From the NCBI RefSeq assembly GCF_006094275.1, contig NZ_CP034412.1, positions 806,001-870,000 of the forward strand: a stretch of 64,000 bases of DNA, given 5' to 3'. Below the pieces are notes generated by a model. That model had not been told where the DNA came from. It saw only the letters and a program-made list of their open reading frames with translations, and made no database searches. The position numbers were made by a program, and so were the translations under genes. Positions 45,803 to 54,481 of this stretch are shown piece by piece (within the stretch, counting starts at the first letter, position 1; every line of letters starts with the position of its first letter). This DNA is from Glutamicibacter creatinolyticus. Lineage in GTDB: Bacteria; Actinomycetota; Actinomycetes; Actinomycetales; Micrococcaceae.

Positions 45803-47056
45803 TCAGAGCTCAGCGGGGGGAGTGCGCAAGGACCCTCTCCGCAGCAGGAGAAAACTCAAAGTGCCCACGGCGCACAACAGACACCAGGACAGCAAGGACG
45901 CCCAGATTCCCACGGTTGAGCCAATTGCGCCACCCGCCAGGGAGCCGACTGGCACCGCACCGAAGGTGAACAGGCGCCGGGCGCTGCTGACCCTGCCCAC
46001 GAACGCCGGGTCAACGATCGTCGTCACCCACGACATGCTGGCAATGTTGAAGATGACCAGTACCACGCCCCACAGCAGAGACTGGGTCAGCAGCAACGCC
46101 AGGGACACGTAAGGCACCGTGAAATAAGAGGTGAACACCAGCCCTGCGAGCAGGAGCTGGAAGAATCCGGTCAGCACCGTCAAGCGAGGCAGCGCCACGC
46201 GCTGCACTATCCGCTCCGAAAAAGCCGCGCCCAGCAAGCCGCCCACGGCCCCGAACGCGGTAATCACGCCAAACCACTGCGGTCCCAGCCGAAGATGGCG
46301 CAGGATCAGGATTGACTCAACAGCCGCACCCACCGCCAAGCCCGCATTGCACAAGGTCACCAGGGCCGTGACCGCCAGCAGTCGCCGATCAGCAAACAGC
46401 AGTGTCAGTCCGCTGCGCCAATTGCCCTGGGGCTGCGGGCGGGGCGATTTAATCGAGGCGCCGGAGGCCGAACTATGGTTGCGGATGGGCTGGGCCAGCA
46501 GAAGCGCGGCGGAACCCAGGCCGGCAGCCAGGGCCATCAGCGTGCTGGATCCCAGCTGGCTGATCAGCAGTCCAAAGAATGCGGGAATGATGATGCTCAG
46601 GGCCTGGTCCGCGGCGGTAAGCCGGGCGACGAGCCTGGTGATTCCGCTCGTCGACTTCGTCGGATCATTGAGCCCGGGCACCGCCGAGATCTGCGCGGTT
46701 TCAACCACCAGGGTGCCCAGTCCCATGACCGTGACCAGCAGCAGGACGGCGGGCACGGTCAATTGGTTGGTGGCCAGCAGCAGGGTCAAGACCAGGAGCA
46801 GGGCAAGCTTTCCGGCCAACCCCACGCGCAACCAGCGCAGGGCGCCGTGCCGGTCCACCAGATGTCCCACCGGGATCGCTGCCACAACAAACGCCACCGA
46901 TCCAAGCGCGTTGAGCACGCCGATCTGAAAGGCGCTGGCCCCCAGCGTCGTTACCAAGACCAGGTCGATAATGAAGTCGGCCGCAGCCCGCCCTGCCGCA
47001 TCCGCGGAGTTGGAGGAAAGCAGGAATCGCTGCGAACGGGCCAATTGTTCAGTCAT
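45803..47056 (-). CDS. MFS transporter, probable siderophore exporter
   Basis: A 417-residue, 12-helix major facilitator protein. Motif A (IPVGHLVDRHGALRWLRVGL) lies between helices 2 and 3. The ENTS/Bcr-like pattern of siderophore exporters fits: DFIIDLVLVTTLGASAFQIG, GAVGGLLGAAFSERIV. ATG at 47056 (MTEQLARSQRFLL) is preceded by GGAGGCAGGAAA, which decides the start against an upstream in-frame one. It stands about 280 bases upstream of the decarboxylase on the same strand. Base composition is clearly less GC-rich than the genome-like flanks. Export of the siderophore is inferred from position. Confidence 0.83.
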   Translation of the reverse strand: MTEQLARSQRFLLSSNSADAAGRAAADFIIDLVLVTTLGASAFQIGVLNALGSVAFVVAAIPVGHLVDRHGALRWLRVGLAGKLALLLVLTLLLATNQLTVPAVLLLVTVMGLGTLVVETAQISAVPGLNDPTKSTSGITRLVARLTAADQALSIIIPAFFGLLISQLGSSTLMALAAGLGSAALLLAQPIRNHSSASGASIKSPRPQPQGNWRSGLTLLFADRRLLAVTALVTLCNAGLAVGAAVESILILRHLRLGPQWFGVITAFGAVGGLLGAAFSERIVQRVALPRLTVLTGFFQLLLAGLVFTSYFTVPYVSLALLLTQSLLWGVVLVIFNIASMSWVTTIVDPAFVGRVSSARRLFTFGAVPVGSLAGGAIGSTVGIWASLLSWCLLCAVGTLSFLLLRRGSLRTPPAEL

Positions 47057-47271
47057 TTTCCTGCCTCCTTCCTTCCGCCTCGTTACAGTCTTCTTCAGCC
47101 AAGCCGCCGGTCCTTTGGAGATTACCAGCAGGTCATCCACCGGACTGGATAAAACCCCTACTCGTTGCGCAGACAGTGTCCAGGAAAGAGCGGTGGCGCA
47201 ACAGGTAACGGTCCGGATCAGCCACTAATGTGGAGAGGGTTGAGACCAGCGAACGTAAGGCGACCCGAAGA

Positions 47272-48354
47272 GTGAAACTCGTCATCGATGCCCGCTATAC
47301 CCGTATCAATCACCATGATGGCATCAGCCGGTATACGGCAGGTTTGATTGAGGCCGTGAGCAAGCGGGCGGATGTCACCATGCTCGTCAGCGATCTGCGC
47401 CAATTATCGATGTTGCCCGACGTTCCCTACCTGAAGGTCACTTCTCCCACCTCGCCCCTGGAACCACTGGTGGCGTTGCAGGTCAACAAACTGCGTCCGG
47501 ACGTCGTGTTTTCACCCATGCAGACGATGGGAACGCTGGGTCGCAAGTTCCCGGTGATCCTCACCCTGCATGACCTGATTTACTATGCGCACCCGAGGGC
47601 GCCCAAGTTTCTGCCGGCTCCCATCCGGGTGGGCTGGTTTCTGTTCCATCAGGTGTATTGGCCACAGCGGCTGCTGCTCAATCGGGCGGATGCGGTTGCC
47701 ACGGTCTCCAACACCACTGCCGGGCTGATGAAACGCCATCGGTTGACCAGGAAGCACATTGGGCTGGTGTCTAATGCGCCCACCGGCCAGGCGGCTCCGC
47801 GAGCCCAGGATGTGAAGCCGGAAAAGTCCCTGCTGTATATGGGCTCGTTCATGGAATACAAGAACGTGGAGACCCTGATTAGGGCGATGGCCTGCTTGCC
47901 GGAGCACAGCTTGCATCTGCTCAGTCCAATCAGCGCTGCGCGGCGCAGCGAACTGGAGGCGTTGATTCCCGCGAGCGCAACGGTGATCTTCCATGACGGG
48001 GTCAGTGAAGAGGCGTATCAGGAACTGTTGGCCCAATGCACGGCCCTGGTCACTCTGTCCCGGGAGGAAGGCTACGGTTTGCCGCTGGTGGAGGCGATGA
48101 GCGTTGGGACTCCGGTTGTGGTGACGAACATGCCGATCTTTAGGGAAGTCGCGCAGGAAGCGGCACTCTACGTGGATCCGGATGACGCCCCGGGATTTGC
48201 CCGGCAGATCCAGCGTCTAGATGACTGGGAAGTGTGGAAGGAATATTCGCAGCGATCCCTCGAACGGGCCGCCGATTACTCATGGGACGAATCTGCCGAA
48301 CAACTGATCGATCTGGCCCAGTTAGCGATCACTGAATACCGGAAGCGGAAATAA
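47272..48354 (+). CDS. GT1/GT4-type glycosyltransferase (GT-B fold)
   Basis: About 360 residues. VKLVIDARYTRINHHDGISR at the start is the usual beginning of this mannosyl- or rhamnosyltransferase subgroup, followed by LTLHDLIYYAHPR, the linker VSNTTAGLMKRHR and the donor-binding Glu block LVTLSREEGYGLPLVEAMSVGTPVV. GTG at 47272 is preferred; GTG at 47230 is in frame with no ribosome site. GC content is low (about half GC in its 5' part), unlike most genes here. It is divergent from the MFS gene and ends just before tRNA-Asn copy 2. Donor and acceptor are unknown. Confidence 0.85.
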   Translation: MKLVIDARYTRINHHDGISRYTAGLIEAVSKRADVTMLVSDLRQLSMLPDVPYLKVTSPTSPLEPLVALQVNKLRPDVVFSPMQTMGTLGRKFPVILTLHDLIYYAHPRAPKFLPAPIRVGWFLFHQVYWPQRLLLNRADAVATVSNTTAGLMKRHRLTRKHIGLVSNAPTGQAAPRAQDVKPEKSLLYMGSFMEYKNVETLIRAMACLPEHSLHLLSPISAARRSELEALIPASATVIFHDGVSEEAYQELLAQCTALVTLSREEGYGLPLVEAMSVGTPVVVTNMPIFREVAQEAALYVDPDDAPGFARQIQRLDDWEVWKEYSQRSLERAADYSWDESAEQLIDLAQLAITEYRKRK

Positions 48355-48477
48355 GACCACTGCCTGGTTTTTCGGGCTTTCATAACGGTCGACCGGGCCG
48401 AGAAACAATGTCGGTGACGCTCCATTGCTGGATTTGGAAACGGGTCTTGGCCAGTGCTAAGATATTACACGTTGCGA

Positions 48478-48550
48478 TCCTCCATAGCTCAATAGGCAGA
48501 GCATTCGACTGTTAATCGAAGGGTTGTTGGTTCAAGTCCAACTGGAGGAG
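48478..48550 (+). tRNA. tRNA-Asn (GTT), copy 2
   Basis: Base-for-base identical over 73 bases to the copy at 38697-38769, including anticodon GTT and discriminator G. Upstream bases (GTTGC) are also shared, but the terminators differ in sequence. A tandem pair at this distance, with the siderophore cluster between, is unusual. Confidence 0.97.
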
Positions 48551-48555
48551 CTTTG

Positions 48556-48594
48556 AAAGGCCCTGATCCGTGTTTTACGGATCAGGGCCTTTGT
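48556..48594 (+). terminator. Terminator of tRNA-Asn copy 2
   Basis: A perfect 16-base stem, AAAGGCCCTGATCCGT (48556-48571) with 48577-48592, a 5-base loop GTTTT and the T-rich stem end CCTTTG. Confidence 0.85.
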
Positions 48595-48749
48595 CATTTC
48601 CCCCTGATCTACCTCCTGCCCGGCGGGCTTTTGGGGCCCAGGCCGGAGGCGGATCATCCTAAGCCGCAGCAAAACGTGAGCTCAAAGGCCTATCTTCGGC
48701 GCGGGGATCGCTCCTACGATGGGCATACACCACGAAAAGGGGAGATGAC

Positions 48750-49250
48750 ATGAACTCCGTTGAAGTCCTCAAGGACTTGGCCTACCGTCCGCTCGAAGCC
48801 GCAAAATCCATTGAAGACCAGCTCACCGCCGAGAACCTGAACTGGCACCCCGGCCACGACAACTCCATCGCGTGGCTTCTGTGGCATTCAGCACGGGAAA
48901 TCGATGTTCAGCTTTCCCAGCTCAGCGGCAAGGAGCCGGTGTGGACGGCGCAGGGCTACCAAGAGCGCTTCGACCTGTCTCTCGCCGAGGATGACATGGG
49001 TTTCGGGCACAGCCCCGAACAGGCGCGCAGCGTCATCGTCGAGGATCCGCGCCTGTTGATGGAGCACCTCGAAGCCGTGATCAACGCCCAGCTGGACTAC
49101 CTCAATGTTCTTAGCGACGGTGAGCTGGCGCAGATTGTGGACCGGCGCTGGGAGCCGCCGGTCAGCCGTGGGGCCAGGCTGCTCAGCATTTCATTGGATG
49201 CCTTCGCCCACGTTTCCCAGGCACAGTACATCCTGGGGATCCAGCGCTAG
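48750..49250 (+). CDS. DinB-family (mycothiol-dependent) protein
   Basis: A 166-residue four-helix-bundle protein of the DinB/DUF664 superfamily. Three metal-ligand histidines are in the expected places: NLNWHPGHDN, WLLWHSAREID and the C-terminal AHVSQAQYILG. Family members are thiol-S-transferases that use mycothiol or bacillithiol, or metal-binding detoxification enzymes. ATG at 48750 follows AAGGGGAGATGAC. Monocistronic. The exact substrate is unknown. Confidence 0.85.
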   Translation: MNSVEVLKDLAYRPLEAAKSIEDQLTAENLNWHPGHDNSIAWLLWHSAREIDVQLSQLSGKEPVWTAQGYQERFDLSLAEDDMGFGHSPEQARSVIVEDPRLLMEHLEAVINAQLDYLNVLSDGELAQIVDRRWEPPVSRGARLLSISLDAFAHVSQAQYILGIQR

Positions 49251-49570
49251 GAAACGAAGCGGTGAACAAGCCGCGAAGAGGCAATGAATCCTCGCGCGAT
49301 GCCGCCCAGGGGACTGTTGGCCCGCATCCCGGCCGAGCGCCGATTCACACCCGAATTCTGTTCGGGGAATTGATCAAACCCTCCAATCTGCTGGTAAATG
49401 CCGGAAATGCGGGTTCATTAGACGATAGACTGGCGAATCGATGATACGTACAGCGCAAGTTGGGGGTTCTCATACCGTGGGTTTACCTCTTGAGGCTGAG
49501 TCCGAATCAGCGGCCGGGGTGTTAGTTTTGAACCACCGGTCGCTTGGCGATCGAGAAAACTGGAGAAACC
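49251..49570. other. Intergenic region, no gene recognised
   Basis: About 320 bases between the DinB gene and the holin-X-like gene, less GC-rich than coding DNA. A 60-codon frame (49262-49444) lacks a ribosome site and recognisable sequence, and is not called. It should hold the promoter of the holin-X-like gene; no -35/-10 pair is clear. Confidence 0.4.
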
Positions 49571-50413
49571 ATGTCTGAAGAAGGATCGACGCGAGTAGGC
49601 GGAAATCTGAAAACCAGCATCAAGAATGCCAAGGAGCAGGTAGAGGGGCTCAAGGAGCTGGTCCCACAGCAGCTGTCCGATGAGGCGAAGCTGGCGACCA
49701 CCCTCCTGAAAGACAAGGGCATCCGCATGGGCGTCGCTGTCGGCCTTGCCGTGGGCGCGCTGGTTGTGCTGTTGCTGTTTGTGATCGCTGTAGTGGTCAC
49801 CCTGGTCAACGTGTTGGCAATTTGGTTGCCCGGATGGGCTGCCGCGCTGATTGTTGCCGGGTTCTTCCTGCTTGTCGCTTTGATTCTGGGCTTGGTGGGC
49901 TACCGCAAGATCAAGAAGGCGCTGCCGCTGACTCCGGACGCTGCGATTCGAGGCATCCGCCACGATATCGGCGTGCTGAAGGAAGGCAGCGAGTTCGACG
50001 AGTCGAGCCTGGATGAACCGTGCAAGAAGAAGTCCAAGGACGACGAGCACGACAAGGACGGCAAGGACAAGGAACCGAAGCCTCCGGCACCGAGCGCCGA
50101 CGAACTGATCCTGCGCACCAAGCGCCGCCGCCGCCAGATCCAGGCGCTGCGTGACAACCTCGAAGAGAGCATGCGCGGCCCAAAAGCTAAGGTCGATCGC
50201 GCCCGTCGCATGGCCGACCAGGCGGGGTCGACTGTCTCGGACGCCGCGGCGAAGGCCCGCAGCTTCGTACTGCCCTCCTCCACCACGGGGGTGCAGACCG
50301 ATCAGGAACGCGCCACCCAGGAGCGGATGGAGAAGGCCAAGCCCTTCGCGCTGATCGGTGCCGGTGCGCTGGCGCTCGTCGGCGTGCTGCGCAAGCTGCT
50401 GCGTAAGTCCTAG
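49571..50413 (+). CDS. Holin-X-like (phage holin family / DUF1469) membrane protein
   Basis: A 280-residue protein with an N-terminal helix (TSIKNAKEQVEGLKELVPQQ), two closely spaced membrane segments (VAVGLAVGALVVLLLFVIAVVV and WAAALIVAGFFLLVALILGLVG) and the basic YRKIKKALPLTP that follows them in the actinobacterial holin-X family. A charged linker (residues 150-180, Lys/Asp/Glu-rich) and a C-terminal basic helix plus short hydrophobic end (ALIGAGALALVGVLRKLL) follow. ATG at 49571 after GGAGAAACC. Despite the family name, no phage genes are near; the role is probably envelope-related and is unknown. Confidence 0.75.
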   Translation: MSEEGSTRVGGNLKTSIKNAKEQVEGLKELVPQQLSDEAKLATTLLKDKGIRMGVAVGLAVGALVVLLLFVIAVVVTLVNVLAIWLPGWAAALIVAGFFLLVALILGLVGYRKIKKALPLTPDAAIRGIRHDIGVLKEGSEFDESSLDEPCKKKSKDDEHDKDGKDKEPKPPAPSADELILRTKRRRRQIQALRDNLEESMRGPKAKVDRARRMADQAGSTVSDAAAKARSFVLPSSTTGVQTDQERATQERMEKAKPFALIGAGALALVGVLRKLLRKS

Positions 50414-50425
50414 CCTGCTTCGGAT

Positions 50426-50453
50426 GCCGGCTGCCCCGGGCGGGGCAGCCGGC
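50426..50453 (+). terminator. Hairpin after holin-X-like gene
   Basis: A perfect 12-base stem, GCCGGCTGCCCC (50426-50437) with 50442-50453 and a 4-base loop, 13 bases after the stop codon. No T-run follows. Confidence 0.55.
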
Positions 50454-50564
50454 CCGGTCTGACGACCAAGGTCCACTCCAGTAACTGAATGTTCGCGACC
50501 AGACCGGGCGGACACCAGTGGGTTGACGTCGTTGCCGGTCACGAGCTGAGGAGATAGCACGGCC

Positions 50565-51488
50565 ATGGTTTGGACCGCTGTAGCTGCCGCGTTATGTGGC
50601 GCTGTATGCCTGGCCTTCGGCGCACACTGGCAATCCGGGGCGGTGCGGACGCAAACCGGCGGGCTGAACCTTTCCTGGGGCAACATTCCGGCACTGCTGG
50701 CCAACCGACGCTGGGTATTGGGTACCCTGCTGCTGGGTGCCGGCACCGTGCTGAACGTCTACGCCCTGGCCAGCGCCCCGCTGACCGTTGTCCAGCCCAT
50801 CGGCGCCATCGCGCTGGTGATCACCGCGGTGGTCAACGCGAAGGAAAACAACCTGAAGATGAACCGGCCCACGGTGCTGGCAATCGTCAGCTGCATGGTC
50901 GGTTCGGTGGGCTTCGTGCTGCTGGCCATCAACGTCACCACCCGCAACAGCGACGCCTCCCCGCAGCAGACCCTGCTGATCGAGATGATCCTCTCCGTAC
51001 TGGTGGTCTTCTTCGCCGTCTTCGGTTTCCTGGGACGCCACAAGTTTGGGCCGTTCTTCTACATCGCCGGGGCAGGGGTACTCTTCGGGTTCGTGGCGGT
51101 GTTGGTGCGCACCATCGCCATCGCGCTGATGCACCTGGAAGAGTTCAAGTTCGCGAACCTGCCCTGGCTGGCCCTGGGATTCGTGGTGATCGCCGGGCTG
51201 CTGGGCTCCTACTTCGTGCAGAACGCCTATTCCAAGGGCCCGCCGGACTTGGTGATTGCGGGGTTGACCGTGATCGACCCGATCATCGGCATCGCCATCG
51301 GCATCTCGATCCTGAACGAACTGCGCCCGGATGTGCCAGGAGTCATCGGCGTGGTGATGGGCATCGCCGGCCTGCTGGCCATCGTCGGGGTGGTGGCCCT
51401 GTCAAAGCACCATCCAGATGTGATTGAACAACGCGCCAAGAAGGCTGCCGCCGGGGGAATGGACAAGCGTGACGACGCCGACAACTGA
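50565..51488 (+). CDS. DMT-superfamily transporter (NIPA/EamA-like)
   Basis: A 307-residue membrane protein with about 9-10 helices: VWTAVAAALCGAVCLAFGAH, TVVQPIGAIALVITAVVNAK (the duplicated DMT motif), FGPFFYIAGAGVLFG and LVIAGLTVIDPIIGIAIGIS (second copy). This order fits drug/metabolite or Mg-like DMT permeases of actinobacteria. ATG at 50565 follows GAGGAGATAGC. The glycosyltransferase gene begins about 40 bases downstream, so the two may be co-transcribed. Substrate unknown. Confidence 0.85.
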   Translation: MVWTAVAAALCGAVCLAFGAHWQSGAVRTQTGGLNLSWGNIPALLANRRWVLGTLLLGAGTVLNVYALASAPLTVVQPIGAIALVITAVVNAKENNLKMNRPTVLAIVSCMVGSVGFVLLAINVTTRNSDASPQQTLLIEMILSVLVVFFAVFGFLGRHKFGPFFYIAGAGVLFGFVAVLVRTIAIALMHLEEFKFANLPWLALGFVVIAGLLGSYFVQNAYSKGPPDLVIAGLTVIDPIIGIAIGISILNELRPDVPGVIGVVMGIAGLLAIVGVVALSKHHPDVIEQRAKKAAAGGMDKRDDADN

Positions 51489-51528
51489 ACTGATAACTGA
51501 CCACACGCCTACAAGCAAGGAAGACTGC

Positions 51529-52722
51529 GTGGCCGAGGAAAAACCGTTGACCATCGTCATTGCCGCCGACACCTACCCGCCGGATGTCAATGGCGCGGCG
51601 ACGTTCTGCTACCGGTTGGCCACCGCGATGCATTCGCGCGGTCATCGGGTCCATGTGCTGGCCAGCCGGGGAAACAAGGGAAAAACCTACACCGAGGTGC
51701 GTCCCGAGGCGATCGTGCACCGGCTCGAATCCCACGCCGTGCCCACCCACGACTACTTCCGCATCACCTACCCGTGGGAGGTCAACAAGCAGATCCAGCG
51801 GCTGCTGCGGGAGATCGGGCCCGATGCGATTCATGCCCAAAGCCACTACATGATCGGCCGGGCTGCGCTGTCCTACGGGCGCAGCAAGAATATCCGCACC
51901 GTGGCGACCAATCACCTGATGCCGGAGAACCTGAACCCGTTCCTGCCCTTCCCGCAGTGGTTCAACAACCTGTACTTCCGCTACTCCTGGTGGGACATGG
52001 GCAGGGTCTTCAACCGCGCCGAGGTGATCACCACCCCCACCCCCTTGGCGGCCAAGGCGATGCGCGAACGCGCCGGCCTGACCCGGGTGCGCCCGCTGTC
52101 CAATGGCATTGAGGTGGGCAACTACGAGCTCACCGAAGGTGAGAGCGTGCTGCGCAATGAACAACCCACCATCCTGTTCGTCGGGCGCCTGGCCGTGGAG
52201 AAGAACGTCAACGAACTGATCGAGGCACTGCCGCTGATGAGGCAGGTGCCCAACGCCGTACTGGAGATCGTTGGCGGCGGCGAACAGCGCAGCAAGCTTG
52301 AACAGGTGGCCAAGGAACAGGGCGTGGCGGACCGGGTCAAGTTCTTCGGGCACATCAGCGACGAGGAATTGCGCGAGGCCTACCTGCGCTGTGACCTATT
52401 CTGCCAGCCGGGCACCGCCGAACTGCAGTCCCTGGTCACCTTGGAGGCGCTTTCGGCCTCCAAGCCCGTGGTCCTGGCCAACGCGTTGGCGCTGCCGCAT
52501 TTGGTGGATGAAGGGATCAACGGCTACATGTTCCAGCCCGGTGACCGCAAGGACCTGGCCGAAAAGCTGGATCGCATCCTGTCACTGGATGAGACGGAGC
52601 GCGAGCGGATGGGCAGGGCCGGGCACCGCAAGGTCATGAACCACGCCCAGAAGAACACAATGGACGCCTTCGAGGGCATCTACCGCCGCATGCTCGACGG
52701 CTCGGAACAGGTGTGGGACTAA
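51529..52722 (+). CDS. GT4 glycosyltransferase (GDP-mannose type)
   Basis: About 397 residues, GT-B fold. N-terminal IVIAADTYPPDVNGAATFCY, acceptor-side AQSHYMIGRAALSYGRSK, TNHLMPENLNPFLPFP, and donor-side ILFVGRLAVEKNVNELIEAL, FGHISDEELREAYLRCD, PGTAELQSLVTLEALSASKP (Glu of the EX7E-type motif). It resembles MgtA/PimB-like alpha-mannosyltransferases of actinobacterial glycolipids. GTG at 51529 (VAEEKPLTIV) is favoured by AAGGAAG 7 bases upstream; an in-frame GTG at 51469 would overlap the transporter gene. Confidence 0.85.
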   Translation: MAEEKPLTIVIAADTYPPDVNGAATFCYRLATAMHSRGHRVHVLASRGNKGKTYTEVRPEAIVHRLESHAVPTHDYFRITYPWEVNKQIQRLLREIGPDAIHAQSHYMIGRAALSYGRSKNIRTVATNHLMPENLNPFLPFPQWFNNLYFRYSWWDMGRVFNRAEVITTPTPLAAKAMRERAGLTRVRPLSNGIEVGNYELTEGESVLRNEQPTILFVGRLAVEKNVNELIEALPLMRQVPNAVLEIVGGGEQRSKLEQVAKEQGVADRVKFFGHISDEELREAYLRCDLFCQPGTAELQSLVTLEALSASKPVVLANALALPHLVDEGINGYMFQPGDRKDLAEKLDRILSLDETERERMGRAGHRKVMNHAQKNTMDAFEGIYRRMLDGSEQVWD

Positions 52723-52813
52723 AATCGCGTGACACCCAGTTCCAGGAACCGGATGGTTATGCTCTAGAATATTTCGAGTGTGCTCAACCCCCTGGATGGT
52801 TTGCAGCTCATGT

Positions 52814-52887
<74 letters not shown>

Positions 52888-52894
52888 CGAATAG

Positions 52895-52931
52895 AACACC
52901 GGATGCGCTGTGAAGACAGTCATCCGGTGTT
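52895..52931 (+). terminator. Terminator of tRNA-Met
   Basis: An 11-base perfect stem, AACACCGGATG (52895-52905) with 52921-52931, followed by TT, immediately after the tRNA. Confidence 0.8.
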
Positions 52932-53061
52932 TCGCATTCTCAGGCGCTGCCCCTGGCAGGGTTGAGCGACAGGGCAAGGCCGTGGCGCACCCACGTCGCG
53001 ACACTGATTGTTCGAGCGTTCGTTGCCTGCCCGTCACGTTGCCTGCCTAGCCTGAATCTTC

Positions 53062-53883
53062 ATGGGCCGGCTTTTTGTTGCGATTGGTGATTCCTTTACC
53101 GAGGGCGTGGGGGACTGGGATCCGAGATTTCCCAATGGAGTGCGAGGCTGGGCCGATCGGGTCGCGAAGCAGCTGTCCAAACAGGATCCGCAGTGGCGTT
53201 ACGCCAATCTGGCGATCCGCAGCCGCCGGCTGGAACGCATCGTCTGCGAACAGGTTGAACCGGCGCTGGCCATGAAGCCGGACGTCATCAGCTTCTACGC
53301 CGGCGGCAACGACATCATGGAGCTGCGCAAGGACATGGCGCAGCTGCTCCACTGCTACACCCAGGCCGTGCACCGGCTTGCCGGCTCCGGCGCCCAGGTT
53401 CTGCTCTTCACCGGTTTTGACATCCCGGTCCATCCGCTGCTGGCCCCGTTGAAGCGACGCAACTGGAAGTTCAACGAGCGGGTGCGTGAACTGGCCGAAC
53501 AGTATCCTTCGACCGTGACGCTCGTGGACTACTGGACGTGGAACGCCTACCGGGATCGGCGGATGTGGGACACCGACAAGTTGCACATGAACCGAGCCGG
53601 GCACCGCTATATGGCGATTCGCATCCTGGAGATCCTGGGTGAAAACCACCGGCTCTCCTTCGTGCCATTCGACACCCCCGAACGGATGGGTCTGTTGCAG
53701 GCCACGCAGCGCGATGTTGAGTGGCTGCGCCAATGGGTGCTGCCCATGTTCGGCCGGCGGATGCGCGGCATCACCCTGGGCGACACCCTGCAGCCCCGTT
53801 GGCCTGAACCGATGTATCCGGCCAGGGGCATGAAGAAGCAGTATCGGAAGCGGCTGGCGCGCCAAAGCATCCAACTGCCCTGA
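53062..53883 (+). CDS. SGNH/GDSL-family hydrolase, paralogue
   Basis: A 273-residue protein with SGNH blocks: VAIGDSFTEGVGDWDPRF (Ser), FYAGGNDIMELRKDM (Asn block) and WDTDKLHMNRAGHRYM (Asp/His). It is shorter than the paralogue at 26424-27272, and its tail is rich in basic residues (KKQYRKRLARQ), suggesting nucleic-acid or membrane contact. ATG at 53062. No signal peptide. Substrate unknown; the two copies share GWADR and AIRS/GR segments and motif spacing. Confidence 0.87.
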   Translation: MGRLFVAIGDSFTEGVGDWDPRFPNGVRGWADRVAKQLSKQDPQWRYANLAIRSRRLERIVCEQVEPALAMKPDVISFYAGGNDIMELRKDMAQLLHCYTQAVHRLAGSGAQVLLFTGFDIPVHPLLAPLKRRNWKFNERVRELAEQYPSTVTLVDYWTWNAYRDRRMWDTDKLHMNRAGHRYMAIRILEILGENHRLSFVPFDTPERMGLLQATQRDVEWLRQWVLPMFGRRMRGITLGDTLQPRWPEPMYPARGMKKQYRKRLARQSIQLP

Positions 53884-53959
53884 GCCGAACCGGTGCAGCC
53901 GAACTCCTCCTGAGCCGGGCAGGGGATTCGTTGGCAGCAGCGGCACCGGAACAGCTGCA

Positions 53960-54481
53960 TCAGTGCAGGGGAAGCAGGATCGAGGGGCGCAAGTCTTCGA
54001 TCAACAACGCCGGGTCAATGTACTCGCCATTCAGCCGCACACCCCAATGCAGGCACCGGCCATCGCAGTGGGCGCCGGAGGCCACCTCACCGATGACTTC
54101 CCGTTCCCGCACCGCATCTCCGACCCGCAAGGATGAGGTCACCGGCTCAAAACTGGATTTGAAACCCTGCCCGTGATCGAGGACGATGACCGGCCGGTCC
54201 ACGATGAACCCGCGATAGGACACCACCCCGCCCTGCGGGGCGAGCACGCTGATGCCGGCCGCCGCCTTTAGATCGACCCCGCGGTGGCCGGGCAACCAGG
54301 TCTGCGCCGGACCATCAAATTCACGCAGCACCTGCACATCCCCGGACAGCGGCCAGTGCCATGGCTGATCGAATTCGCCCGCCGTGCCGGAGGGCACCGT
54401 GGGCGGGAGGGGGGAGAGGGCCAGCAACACCGCCAAGAGCGGAAGGACGGCCAGGGACCGGAATCTGCGAAACTTTTTCAT
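53960..54481 (-). CDS. M23-family peptidoglycan endopeptidase
   Basis: A 173-residue exported protein. A basic N-terminus and hydrophobic segment (RSLAVLPLLAVLLALSPLPP) form a signal peptide or anchor. The M23 domain shows the first zinc ligands in LPGHRGVDLKA (HxxxD), APQGGVVSYRGFI and the final CDGRCLHWGVRLNGEYIDP, where the HxH is reduced to CLH as in many actinobacterial members. It cleaves cross-bridges in peptidoglycan, or activates other hydrolases if inactive. ATG at 54481 is preferred over an upstream start because the hydrophobic segment then sits at the N-terminus. Transcribed away from rpsB. Confidence 0.85.
   Translation of the reverse strand: MKKFRRFRSLAVLPLLAVLLALSPLPPTVPSGTAGEFDQPWHWPLSGDVQVLREFDGPAQTWLPGHRGVDLKAAAGISVLAPQGGVVSYRGFIVDRPVIVLDHGQGFKSSFEPVTSSLRVGDAVREREVIGEVASGAHCDGRCLHWGVRLNGEYIDPALLIEDLRPSILLPLH

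Noticed and set aside
49262-49444. A 60-codon frame after the DinB gene
   Set aside because: It has no ribosome site, no recognisable sequence and lies in low-GC intergenic DNA.
49571-50413. Prophage marker (holin)
   Set aside because: The holin-X-like gene has no lysin, capsid or integrase near it, and the actinobacterial family is usually chromosomal.
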